A stretch of 64,000 nt of DNA from Murimonas intestini. GTDB taxonomy: Bacteria > Bacillota > Clostridia > Lachnospirales > Lachnospiraceae. A model generated the notes under the pieces. It ran no database searches and was not told where the DNA came from. It saw nothing but the letters and a program-made list of their open reading frames with translations. The position numbers and the translations under genes are program-made. Shown piece by piece: positions 35,143 through 44,350 of the stretch; the stretch's first letter is position 1; every line of letters begins with the position of its first letter. The DNA lies in the NCBI RefSeq assembly GCF_024622195.1, contig NZ_JANKBI010000004.1:299807-363806 (forward strand). The letters are read 5' to 3'.

Positions 35143-35265
35143 ATGCTGATGGGTATGAATATTCTCGTGCGCGAATCTGAACCGTTATTCCGGAAGCATT
35201 TTTACCGTAATATACAGGATTATTCTTCTATTAACTCAATAAACGAGCTGATTTACTGCAAATAA
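35143..35265 (+). other. Intergenic region 35035-35407 with a short unassigned ORF
   Basis: Between the CAT and DUF6602 genes. A 40-codon plus-strand frame (MGMNILVRESEPLFRKHFYR...) reads like the end of some protein but has no ribosome site and no recognised family. Stops lie just upstream. It is most likely a gene remnant. Nothing else was recognised in this stretch. Confidence 0.3.
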
Positions 35266-35407
35266 TGTCACAGTCCCTACATTCAATAAAGCATTCAACA
35301 AAATTTTTTTGAATAAGATAGTTTTACCTGCCAGACTTAATCTGTCTCGTTAAAGAATTAAAAGTTTTATGTCATACAGAAATAACTTCTTTTGAATCAT
35401 TTCTATA

Positions 35408-36271
35408 TTAAATAATATCAGAAGTCAAATATGAGGCAAAGGAAAATTCATATTCATTAATTTTATCTAAAAGTGAATTAATGCTGATTAGAAACTGTAT
35501 AATATGATTATATTCATCGTCCATGTTAATTTCTATAAAATGATTATCACATTTATAATCTGCTTCATCTACTATATGATGTGGAAAATCCCATATTATT
35601 GCATCATCATTTTTTAACTCAGATCCTTTTATAATAGACGCAAACTTTTTTAATACATCTGTATCTGTTAATTTATATGAAAAAAATCCATCATGTAAAC
35701 TCAAAATCACATTATGCCTGTACTTTACTTCTGAAATATCCTTATAAACCTCATCGAAATCAATTTCTGTAAAGTTAAAAGATAACTTATTACATATTAA
35801 AAATGTAAAAATTTCATTACATTCATCAAATTTATTTAATTGAGTTATTGATGATTTAGATCGTTCATCAAGCAACATTTTATTTTTTGAAAGTTTTATT
35901 AAAGCATCTGAGAACTCTTTTTTATCAAGAGTTGATTTTACTTCACCAATACCTTTTACAATCTCAATAGGGAAAAATTTACATATGCCGTTATCTATTA
36001 ATGGAATAGTATTATTTTTATACATTACAATATCACATTGTGTGCTAACACTATTGTTTGAGGTAATTAAAAAACCATCGGAAATATTGATACTTTTATT
36101 ACTTGTATACATTAATAACTCTTTTGCAGCTCTTTCCTTATACATCCCGTACTCTAATGGATGGAATATTTTATCTTTTCTAGTAAAGATATTATTTGCA
36201 ACATCTCCAAAAGTACTAGCAAAAACATCTATTTTTTGCTCTATTATATTCTTAAAAATTTCACTAGCCAT
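35408..36271 (-). CDS. DUF6602 family protein, possible PD-(D/E)XK-like nuclease
   Basis: 287 aa, very AT-rich. QCDIVMYKNNTIPLIDNG and FFPIEIVKGIGEVKSTLDKK (about residues 78-118) match DUF6602. The D...(x)n...E-x-K order (CDIV...GEVKS) is that of a PD-(D/E)XK nuclease core, so a DNA-cutting role is plausible though unproven. ATG 36271 follows AAAGGAAAG. It is next to other defence genes. Confidence 0.7.
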   Translation of the reverse strand: MASEIFKNIIEQKIDVFASTFGDVANNIFTRKDKIFHPLEYGMYKERAAKELLMYTSNKSINISDGFLITSNNSVSTQCDIVMYKNNTIPLIDNGICKFFPIEIVKGIGEVKSTLDKKEFSDALIKLSKNKMLLDERSKSSITQLNKFDECNEIFTFLICNKLSFNFTEIDFDEVYKDISEVKYRHNVILSLHDGFFSYKLTDTDVLKKFASIIKGSELKNDDAIIWDFPHHIVDEADYKCDNHFIEINMDDEYNHIIQFLISINSLLDKINEYEFSFASYLTSDII

Positions 36272-36403
36272 AATTTACTTTCCCTTTAGTTTATTGGTAA
36301 AATCTTTTCGTCACATCATCTTTTTGATAGCACTCTCCGCATCAATTCCATACATCGTCTTTTTACCTGTTATATCAGGCCCGTCACCCTAAATCTCACT
36401 ACA

Positions 36404-36500
36404 CTATTCAACTTTTCCATACCCGATAATATGGCTATGAGGGAATAGGTCCACTCCCATCGTCTTGACATCGTTTTTCCTTGGACACTCCGTATCCAGT
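36404..36500 (-). pseudogene. Possible C-terminal remnant of a TrmA/RlmD-type methyltransferase
   Basis: The minus-strand frame ending at TAG 36404 reads DVKTMGVDLFPHSHIIGYGK, close to the VDLFPHT-HVE ending of 23S rRNA uracil-5 methyltransferases. Only about 30 codons remain, so this is a weak call. The 380-base stretch 36272-36652 otherwise holds a second short coding-like frame (KKTMYGIDAESAIKKMM) and no complete gene. Confidence 0.25.
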
Positions 36501-36652
36501 TATCCAAAATTTCGAACAACTCAAACTGCAGATATAAAGAATTTCTTTACAACTGATGAATGTGGCGTATTCTGAACTATTCAGCAAACCCGAATGGTTC
36601 AAATAGCATCTGTACTGTTATGAACCATTCAAATTTTCCGAAGAGTTCGCTT

Positions 36653-36815
36653 TTACTTCTTTTTACTCTTTTGCTCCAATTGCTTTATGCTATCCAAATA
36701 GTCCTGCTCCACACTACTGAGTGTTTTGGCTCTGTATTTTTTGTATTCTGTCTGTGCTTTGTCCATCGCCTGATTGTGACTGATGCTTCCATTTCCAAAA
36801 TGTAAATTAACCTAT
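36653..36815 (-). pseudogene. C-terminal fragment of a RhuM/Fic-like virulence protein
   Basis: About 53 codons, ending at TAA 36653-36655: FGNGSISHNQAMDKAQTEYK then RAKTLSSVEQDYLDSIKQLE. This resembles the end of RhuM family proteins found on mobile elements. The 5' part is missing; the fragment abuts the end of the DUF3732 ATPase gene, which marks an old recombination joint. Confidence 0.55.
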
Positions 36816-36818
36816 GCA

Positions 36819-38756
36819 TTACTCTTGAGATTTACTCTCATACCAATCATTTGGCACGAGGTTTTTGTCAATTGGCCACCAGTTTTCACGAATGTATTTT
36901 TTGTAGAATTCCTTATCTTTATTTGGTTCCGCATGGTCAACAATAATAACCTGCAGCTTTCCTTTCATCTCCTCTGTACGTCTAATTATAAACTGGTACA
37001 TTTTATTGACTTCGTTCCAGTCAATATTCTTTTCATCCAACTCTGAAGGAAAGTAAACCTGCGAAGGTTGATCAAGAAATATAAAACTTGGAACAGGACG
37101 ATTTGCCATAATAAAGAACTGTTGTAACGCAAAATAAGTAATAAGGTGAACTCCTACCCAGTTTGAACCGCTACCTAATTGTTTTAACGGCACTGGCCTT
37201 TCTGGTTTATCCACTATAACAGTAACTTTATTTAAATCAAGCCGGTATGGATTATCGCAATGTTCAAGTTGCAATTCTTCAGCCCAAGCTGTCATATTAC
37301 CTTGTATGCGAGAAAGAACTGACTGTTTTCGCTCCTCAACAGAATCTCTATCAAGAATACTATCTATTTCAGTGAGACGATCTTCAATTTTTTTAATCAC
37401 TTGCTCTTGCTTCTCTGATTCCATATCAGCCTCAACGCTTTCAACCCATAAGCTAATTCTCCCGACAACCTTGGCTCGCCTAGCATTTAAATCTTGTAGG
37501 CGTTTTTTGTCATCATCCTGCCTGTATAACCCATCAATTTCAACCTCAAATGTCCGAAGTATCTCTTGTTTTTTCTCACGTTCCTGCTCCAAATCAGAAA
37601 TAAAAGAGCGTAACTTAGGCTGTTCACGCGTAACATTTGCAATCGACTTGTCTAAATTTTTGATAGAGGTTTTTATCATTTCCACGCTAGGGAGCGGTTG
37701 TTCCAGCTTTCCAGAACATAACGGACACTTTTCTGGTTCAAAATTTAGTTGCTCAAAAAGTCCAATTGACTCCAGTCTTACCTTCTGGTGCTTGGCTTCT
37801 CCAGAATATCCTGTTGTCTCTCCAACAAATCTTTTGGCATTCTCAATATTAATGCTAATCTCATCGCAATCTTCCTGTATCTTCTGCAGTTCACTTTGCA
37901 AAAAAGTGAGGCGATCCATTGCATTATTGGATTCCACCTTGCTTGGAGTCCAGCTCATAGCATCTTGTAATACGGCATACATTGCATGATAATCTTGATA
38001 GTCAACCGATGTTAAACTATCAATAAGACCAACTTGACGGGCCTCCTCAATCAGGGAAACTGCTCTTTCAAAACCTCCGCCCATTAAATAACGATTTTCT
38101 TCAAGTTTTCGCTTTTCTAATACTAGTTTTCGTTTTAGCAATACTCTTTCGTTTTCAAGTGCCAAGGCTTCTTCGCTAACGGCTCCTAAAAAATATGGCA
38201 AAGTATCTTTAATCGCTTGGGTAATGAAGTCATCAGATTGGTGGTGAAACAGAAAATTCTTTGCAGCAATTTCATCTTGACCTTGAAAACAATAGTATAA
38301 TGCATGTCTAATATTAGCAGCCAGCGGTAAGCGACTTTGTCCTTCAGGTGGTATATTTAGATTTTCTGATATTCCCAGCCTACTCGTTAGTGCCTGTTCA
38401 ATTCCAGCAACATTTGTATTAGATAAAAAATTGAGTTGTTCAGGAACCTCTATTTTTTCTCCAACTTCAATGTAACAAAATTTTGTTGTTTGCTGTCCTT
38501 TATCTGGGTTTTTACGTGCCACAAATACACGTTCACAATCAAACTGAAGCAAAATCCCATACCACGATGCATTATCACGAACAACACCATCTGCGATATT
38601 GCAAGAGTCCCCTCCTAAGCAATAATCTATGATATCTCCCACTACAGATTTTCCTGATTTTGATCTTCCTGTAATAATATTTACCTGACCCAATACGAAA
38701 GGAAGATGCCGCACTTTTCCATTGTAACCATATAGCACAAGTTCACGTATCTGCAT
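36819..38756 (-). CDS. ABC-3C system Rad50-like ATPase (DUF3732)
   Basis: 645 aa. Walker A GRSKSGKSVVGDIIDYCLGG at residues 30-49, two coiled-coil arms (about 200-300 and 360-480) around a zinc-hook-like CPLCSG, and a Walker B region PSFIFLDQPSQVYFP (about 555-570). The C-terminus VIIVDHAEPNKDKEFY is typical of DUF3732. It is the motor of the three-component ABC (ABC-3C) systems described by comparative genomics as biological-conflict systems. The start overlaps the stop of the middle component (TAATG). The protein looks intact. Confidence 0.85.
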   Translation of the reverse strand: MQIRELVLYGYNGKVRHLPFVLGQVNIITGRSKSGKSVVGDIIDYCLGGDSCNIADGVVRDNASWYGILLQFDCERVFVARKNPDKGQQTTKFCYIEVGEKIEVPEQLNFLSNTNVAGIEQALTSRLGISENLNIPPEGQSRLPLAANIRHALYYCFQGQDEIAAKNFLFHHQSDDFITQAIKDTLPYFLGAVSEEALALENERVLLKRKLVLEKRKLEENRYLMGGGFERAVSLIEEARQVGLIDSLTSVDYQDYHAMYAVLQDAMSWTPSKVESNNAMDRLTFLQSELQKIQEDCDEISINIENAKRFVGETTGYSGEAKHQKVRLESIGLFEQLNFEPEKCPLCSGKLEQPLPSVEMIKTSIKNLDKSIANVTREQPKLRSFISDLEQEREKKQEILRTFEVEIDGLYRQDDDKKRLQDLNARRAKVVGRISLWVESVEADMESEKQEQVIKKIEDRLTEIDSILDRDSVEERKQSVLSRIQGNMTAWAEELQLEHCDNPYRLDLNKVTVIVDKPERPVPLKQLGSGSNWVGVHLITYFALQQFFIMANRPVPSFIFLDQPSQVYFPSELDEKNIDWNEVNKMYQFIIRRTEEMKGKLQVIIVDHAEPNKDKEFYKKYIRENWWPIDKNLVPNDWYESKSQE

Positions 38757-39244
38757 TATGGTCTCACCCCCAATTCAACATATATTGTCTCTACTTTTCC
38801 AGCCCCTGCAAACCATTTAGCTATATGTTCACTCTTTTTTATGCACTCTGTTACTTCATCATCTACAAATTTGGTTTTGCTTAAAGACCGTGCACTTGCT
38901 GGTGCCTCTAACTCTCCATTTGGAGTTAAAAGTATTTTTTCTGTTTGCAAAAGAAATTCGATAGATTCATTTGTAATCGGAACCAATTCTTTTGCTCTTT
39001 GGGGAAAGTCAATTAACAATTGTGGATACTTCTGAACCCATAATAGCAATTGTGTACGGCTATTTATACAACTTCTGGTTCCTTTGTGAAGTACAAGAGG
39101 CAAAACCAAGTAAATAAGTGGAAACGGAAATGCACGATTTGTTTTCTCACCATAAGTCTTAATTGTTGTATACAATAATCTCCCGCAGAACGCCGGATTT
39201 AGGAGATAGGCCACCTCATGTGCTCTTATTTTCCAGCTTTTCAC
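38756..39244 (-). CDS. ABC-3C system middle component (DUF6521)
   Basis: 162 aa. VAYLLNPAFCGRLLYTTIKT, FPFPLIYLVLPLVLHKGTR and YPQLLIDFPQRAKELVP match the family named three-component ABC system middle component. It is small and helical with winged-helix character. Start is GTG 39244 after GGGAGG, 16 bases beyond the end of the first component. Proposed to link the ATPase to the effector (inference from the family). Confidence 0.82.
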   Translation of the reverse strand: MKSWKIRAHEVAYLLNPAFCGRLLYTTIKTYGEKTNRAFPFPLIYLVLPLVLHKGTRSCINSRTQLLLWVQKYPQLLIDFPQRAKELVPITNESIEFLLQTEKILLTPNGELEAPASARSLSKTKFVDDEVTECIKKSEHIAKWFAGAGKVETIYVELGVRP

Positions 39245-39260
39245 TTGTAACCACCTCCCT

Positions 39261-40442
39261 TTAATTATTCAATAGTTCCTTGAGGCGATCATAAAAATCT
39301 TTATGCCACCCTACTCTAAGTTGATTTGCTAGAATGTGATAACTACCACGCATTACAAAAGCCTCTTGACATTTTGGACGAATTCTTATATCTTTCTTCT
39401 CGATATCAGTAAAAAGCTTGCGACCCTCTCTAATTTTCTCATCTTCGGTCACACCCGCATATTCCATCAACTCATCTTCCATTGAAGCAAAAGAATGCTC
39501 CCATTCGTCAATTAATCTTTCTTCATATTTACCTAACTCATTTATATAAAGAAGATCATTTCTAATCCAATTAGCCCTTTGTCTAAATGCACGATAATAG
39601 TCTCTTAGTGCCATCTGCATCCGACGGCTTCCTATTGAAATCAGTTTAAGCTGCTCGTAAAAAATCTTTTCATCTGCGCCCAAATCACTTTCTTTGAAAT
39701 CTCCCACATCAAAAATATCAATTGGAAGATTTTCATCGGTGTATTCTTGACTTATGGATACTATAAACGACCTCACTTGATTTTGAGTAACAAATATAGG
39801 ATTGTCTGAACAGAGAGCCTCAATCGCTTTCTTATACCACCAGCCTTCCAGACGTTCACATATTGAATCTTCATATTTGGGGATGCAACTATAGCGTATT
39901 TGCTTGCGAAATGTTTTCTCAACGTCAATGATATTACTTGCATTATCAATAATATAAATTTGACTAAGTAACTTTTTCAGGGTATTTTCATCTGTTTTTG
40001 AAAAAGCCTCATAGTACTTTTTATGTTCCTTATTTTCTGATTTGTCAGAAACACTTTTTAATTTCTGATATGCATTATCCGCATTTCTTTTATCGTTGTT
40101 TTTTTAAAAGTCTGAGGCTGCCTCATCAGGTGCAACGGCTGTCGTAATTATTAAAAATTTTGTTTCATTAAGCATATCTGGGATTTTGGTAATTGTATCA
40201 ATCCAAACCTTTAACGTTCTCCACAAGTCAGTACTTGCATCTGTAAGATTTCCATGCTTTTGCACATGGTGCTTTAACTGTATCAACTGCCTTGGTTCTC
40301 CATCCTGACTAAAAGCAACATCGTCAAATTTTTCGATGCTTATTTGAAAATCAGGATTTTCATCATCCAGTAATAAAGCTAAAGCATATCGAACCTGATA
40401 TAAATAGCCTATCATCTGTTCAGAAGCTTGGTGTTTCGACAT
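39261..40442 (-). pseudogene. ABC-3C system large component, one in-frame stop
   Basis: 393 codons in a single frame from ATG 40442 (GAGGAGAGGAGG upstream) to 39261, broken only by TAA at 40104-40106 after DEAASDF. The N-terminal part (QMIGYLYQVRYALALLLDDE, RQLIQLKHHV) has the DUF4297-like nuclease/sensor look of ABC-3C effector proteins. The rest (NNDKRNADNAYQKLKSVSDK, DVEKTFRKQIRYSCIPKYED, FYEQLKLISIGSRRMQMALR) is open throughout. The stop lies beside a run of seven T (A on the coding strand). It may be a real nonsense mutation or a sequencing error; re-initiation at ATG 39776 would give only the C-terminal 171 aa. Confidence 0.78.
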
Positions 40443-40599
40443 TGGAAGACCTCCTCTCCACTTTTTTACAATTATATCACAATATCAACAATTGTCACAT
40501 CTCATTTGGTAGAAATGCGATGGTTTTGTTACACGGAATCTTCACCTTCTCGATTAGATTTCTCAATCAATTTGCTGCTTATTGGCAATTCTGATTTGT

Positions 40600-41140
40600 T
40601 CAGCACACAGTTCGCGCATCACCATTATGACATTGCCCCAGTTTATTCCGCTGCATAGAAGAATTTATTCTGATAAGTAACCAAAACCTCTGCAGTATAG
40701 GACTATTCTCCACTTCATCCATAACTTCTGGCAGATGGTTTTCTGTACTCTGTTTACGAGTTGTTGCAAGCAACGCATCATGCATCACGGTTTGGTCTAA
40801 TGTTTTCCGTAAAGCTGATACAGAACATTAACATCATAAAAATCTCTCATCCGTGTATTGGTAACTGCCCGAGTGATAATGGATTCTAGCTTCTCAGCCA
40901 GAACCGTTTCCAGATTATGCGCAATAATGTCAATGGTGCGATCCTCCAGCATGAATTTGAAATGGTATCGGACTTCTCTTGGTGTAATCGCATTGCCGGT
41001 GGATATATATTTTTTAGAAGAGAAATGCGTTCCAGAAAACACTCCAACATATAATTCTTCACTAAAATCTGTGCATCCGCAGATTTTTCTTTTGACAGGT
41101 TGCGGATCAAATCCTTCAGTTGTCATGCTGTCTTTATCAT
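40600..41140 (-). pseudogene. AbiEii/AbiGii toxin (nucleotidyltransferase), degraded
   Basis: ATG 41140 has GGAGGTACTCTT upstream and starts MIKTA, then TGA (41123-41125), then QLKDLIRNLSKEKSADAQIL and YMLECFLERISLLKN. The next recognisable part, ITPREVRYHFKFMLEDRTID and RAVTNTRMRDFYDVNVLY, is in another frame, so the nucleotidyltransferase core (about 100 codons) has been deleted. A further shift near 40790 leads to MHDALLATTRKQSTENHLPE. No functional toxin can be made. An AbiEi antitoxin was not seen. Confidence 0.85.
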
Positions 41141-41229
41141 AAGAGTACCTCCATTATTTTCACGGTAGTGTCAAAGACTACCTCACTTTTCATAAAAAAA
41201 TACCGTAAAATTATAAGGAGGATGATACT

Positions 41230-42386
41230 ATGGGAGAATTACTAACACGAAAAAGAGGAAAAACCCGGGAATACAGCTTCGAGGGTGCCCGAGTTGATGG
41301 AAAACGCAACCCTATTTCAAAAGTCGGCTTCCGCACCAGAGCGGAAGAGTGTTTACCCCATCAACGATCTCTGTGTCCGATTATATGGATTACTGATTTG
41401 AAAATTATGTAAAAAAGCATCTCTCTTATAACACCCAGAGAGATTATGAAAGTAAAATCCGTATCCATATTAAGCCTGTTTTGGGTAAGTATCGTCTCGC
41501 GTCCCTGGAACCCGACATTATACAACTTTGGGTGGATGATCTGAAGGTTAAAAAGGGGCTGTCAAAGAGCATGATTAAAAATTCACTTACCTGTCTGTCC
41601 GGCGCTCTGAATTATGCTGTACAGCCATGTAAATATATTAAATATAATCCCTGTGATTATGTAAAAATCCCTAAAATCCCGGTAGACAAGAACGCACAGA
41701 CTAAGACAGATTATATCCTGTCTCTGGATGAGTGGGAGACCATCCTTGCACGTTTTGCAGGTACACATTTTTATCTGCCTTTAATGTCAGGATTTTATGC
41801 TGGTTTACGTTTGGGGGAAAGTTATGGGATAGATTTACTTGAAGATGTCGATTTTGAAAATAGCACCCTTTCTGTAAACCACCAAATGCAGATGCAAAAC
41901 AAAAATTGGGTGCTGTGTAATCCTAAATTTGATTCTTTTCGAACTATAAAGATTGGGCCTGAACTACTAAATGCACTTAAAAAAGAAGTTACCAGCCGTA
42001 AGAAAAATATGCTTAAATACGGGCCTTATTATCTAAAAACTTATCTTGCTGACGATGGAACAATAACCCAGGCCAGGGCTGATATTATCGTCCCCTATAA
42101 GGAGATATGGCCAGCTGCTGTAAAAGAGAGTGGTGAGCTGACTACAACCGATACTTTTAAATACTGTGTACGCGTGATCCATGATTCATTGAATAACCCT
42201 TTGTTCCACCATCATTGCCTGAGGCATACTCATGGGACCATTCTCGCCGAAAATGGAGCCTGGCCGCGGACTGTTATGGAACGTCTGGGGCACAAGGATA
42301 TCAAGACCACTTTGGAAAGATATGTCTTCAATACAGAAAAGCTCCAGAGCGATGCTGTTGACATTTTTGAAAAAGCTGTAAGATGA
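41230..42386 (+). pseudogene. Tyrosine-recombinase integrase (Tn916-like type), inactivated
   Basis: ATG 41230 follows AAGGAGG and reads MGELLTRKRGKTREYSFEGA up to FRTRAEE. A deletion of roughly 15 codons shifts the frame, and the core-binding domain resumes at VFTPSTISVSDYMDY, where TGA (41394-41396) replaces the expected Trp codon. From 41397 the frame is open to 42386: catalytic residues R (GFYAGLRLGES), HCLRHTHG (H-x-x-R) and ERYVFNTE (Tyr) are all present. An ATG 41481 gives a 301-residue product without the arm-binding domain. Marks an integrated element that can no longer move itself. Confidence 0.88.
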
Positions 42387-42682
42387 TTTTGCCTACCCAA
42401 TTAAAAAAGGGTAGGCAGCTGGTAGGCAAATCACTACTTTTATCGTCTGTATCCTTAGTAAGCAAGCTTATTTACGGGCTAAAAGGCACACCGTCTCCAC
42501 ATGCGGTGAAACGCTTGTATTATACTACATGGCAAAAAGGGTTATTGTATAAGCATGGTGGGGTAAATTTCTTCGTTTATTTACCCTGCCTACCCCTTTT
42601 GAATAAAAATCACCCCTTTATGAAAACATTTACCCCCTTTAATAAATTTCCTGCAAAAATTGCACATCGCTAAAATATAATG
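42387..42682. repeat. Repeat-rich end region next to the integrase
   Basis: No gene. It has an inverted repeat GCCTACCC (42391-42398)/GGGTAGGC (42409-42416), which may also terminate int transcription. There is another GGTAGGCA at 42421, an inverted repeat GGGTAAAT (42561-42568)/ATTTACCC (42579-42586), a GCCTACCCC at 42588-42596, and two further ACCCC-type copies near 42612 and 42631. Such clusters beside int are usual for recombinase arm sites, so this is a candidate element end (inference). Confidence 0.5.
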
Positions 42683-43690
42683 TTATTTTCCGTTTTCCTT
42701 ATCATATTCCAATGCTTGGTATTCTCTCTGTAATTCCTGCAACAACTCTTCTTCGCTTGGCAGATATAACTTATACTTTGATGCAAAAATCTGTGTTTCA
42801 TTTTCTGGCAACGTATACTTAACTACAGATTCACTTTTATCCGCACACAATACAATTCCTATTGGAGGATTATCTCCTTCATTCATTAATTCACGTTCAT
42901 AGTAATGTACATACATTTGCATCTGCCCTAAATCTTGATGTGTCAAATCTCCAATTTTCAAATCAATTAACACAAAGCATTTCAAGATGTAGTTGTAAAA
43001 GACAAGGTCTATTCGGAAATGCCGTCCATCAAATGTAATCCTCTTTTGTCTGGCAACAAAGGAAAATCCCCTCCCCAATTCTAAAAGGAACTTCTGCAAA
43101 TGAGTTATCAATGCTTCTTCTAGATCGCTCTCATAAAAATCATTATTCGGACTCAATCCCAGAAACTCTAATACATATGGGTCACGGATAATATCTTTTG
43201 GCACTTTTGCAGGCTCTAATTTTTGAATTTCTTCCGAAACTTCCTTTTTATTCTGGCTGGAAAGCAGCCTTTCATAGAAGAACGAATTGATTTGCCTTTC
43301 TAACTGCCGCGTACTCCAATTTGATTTTACTGCCTCTTCTATATAAAACTGACGAGCATTTTCATTTTCCACTCGCATAAGCAGGCGATAATGTGTCCAA
43401 CTCAATTCGTCACGCAGTGCGTGACGAATTGGAAACGTCAAATAAAACTGCCTCATATATTTGAGATTTGTTGGCGTAAAACCTTTCCCAAAATCTATTG
43501 TCATCTGTTTCGATAACTCTGCTATTAGTCTGGTACCATATTCAGCTTTCTCATAACCATCCTGCTGTTCCACAATACTTTTTCCTATATCCCAGTATGC
43601 CTCCACCATTGCAAAGTTTGCTGTTTGATATACTTTATCTCTGGCTTCCGAAAGAATACATTTTATTTGTTCATAAAATTTCTGTTCCAT
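42683..43690 (-). CDS. YhcG family PD-(D/E)XK nuclease (DUF1016)
   Basis: 335 aa. The DUF1016 N-terminal helical domain includes YWDIGKSIVEQQDGYEKAEY and LSWTHYRLLMRVENENARQF. The C-terminal nuclease domain contains ESDLEEALITHLQKFLLELG, FRIDLVFYNYILKCFVLIDL and the D...x-L-K active site (IDLVFYN...DLKIGDLTHQD). Such proteins occur with restriction-modification and mobile elements; its role here is unknown. A perfect 29-base palindrome lies within the gene at 43403-43431. ATG 43690 follows AAGGAG. Confidence 0.88.
   Translation of the reverse strand: MEQKFYEQIKCILSEARDKVYQTANFAMVEAYWDIGKSIVEQQDGYEKAEYGTRLIAELSKQMTIDFGKGFTPTNLKYMRQFYLTFPIRHALRDELSWTHYRLLMRVENENARQFYIEEAVKSNWSTRQLERQINSFFYERLLSSQNKKEVSEEIQKLEPAKVPKDIIRDPYVLEFLGLSPNNDFYESDLEEALITHLQKFLLELGRGFSFVARQKRITFDGRHFRIDLVFYNYILKCFVLIDLKIGDLTHQDLGQMQMYVHYYERELMNEGDNPPIGIVLCADKSESVVKYTLPENETQIFASKYKLYLPSEEELLQELQREYQALEYDKENGK
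43403..43431. repeat. Perfect 29-bp palindrome inside the YhcG-type gene
   Basis: Arms CAATTCGTCACGCA and TGCGTGACGAATTG separated by a single G. It encodes PIRHALRDELS on the minus strand, just before the conserved LSWTHYR. Confidence 0.85.
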
Positions 43691-43714
43691 AAAACTCCTT
43701 CCATTTAACCACTT

Positions 43715-44350
43715 TTATATGTTAAACCATTCCTTTATAAATAAATCACCAACACAATTAGCCATTGAAAGGTCATCTAATCCAAGAAAAATATTCACAT
43801 TTGTTTCAATGGCTACTGTTTCTTTAAAAGTTTTATCTCTTTCATCTACCCCGTTTATTATGAAACCTAAATCAATTCGTTTTATAATTTGATCTTTTAA
43901 ATAATCTGCTATATATTCATACTTTGTATATTCAAAATAGACTTTATCTATTTCCTGATATATTCTTGCTGATACAATATTGGGCTCAATATAGATACCA
44001 TATTTTTTTACTAATTGGGGTAAAATTTCAATAGCTGAATATTTATCATTTGCTTTGTAATATGGCTTCTCTTTTTCATCATTCATTATTTCTATAACTT
44101 TCTCAATAGATACTTCAAAAAACTCTCTTTTAGAACTCACTCTGTAAATAGCCAACTTATTATGTATAGTCTTTTCAAATTCTTCGTAATGACGAACATA
44201 AATTTCATAAGCTACTATAAAAGGGGTAGGAATGGCTGTAGTATTAGATAACTGTTTGGCTCTTTTTTCAGCTCCGAATGTTGTACTTCCTATTTTAAGC
44301 AGCCCTTTTAATGAATCATTACGTAGAATATAAACATATCCTTCTTCCAT
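43715..44350 (-). CDS. GIY-YIG-type nuclease domain protein (T5orf172/MUG113-like)
   Basis: About 211 aa. GYVYILRNDSLKGLLKIGST at the N-terminus followed by AKQLSNTTAIPTPFIVAYEI and FEKTIHNKLAIYRVSSKREF is the T5orf172/MUG113 form of the GIY-YIG fold, a possible DNA nuclease. The C-terminal half is not recognised. ATG 44350 places the first Tyr as usual; a TTG at 44398 is possible, and the nearest GGAGG lies about 15 bases from ATG 44350. AT-rich like the rest of the island. Confidence 0.7.
   Translation of the reverse strand: MEEGYVYILRNDSLKGLLKIGSTTFGAEKRAKQLSNTTAIPTPFIVAYEIYVRHYEEFEKTIHNKLAIYRVSSKREFFEVSIEKVIEIMNDEKEKPYYKANDKYSAIEILPQLVKKYGIYIEPNIVSARIYQEIDKVYFEYTKYEYIADYLKDQIIKRIDLGFIINGVDERDKTFKETVAIETNVNIFLGLDDLSMANCVGDLFIKEWFNI

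Noticed and set aside
34906..35265. 119-codon plus-strand frame overlapping the CAT gene
   Set aside because: The first half is antisense to the CAT gene; only the last 40 codons were kept, as a possible remnant.
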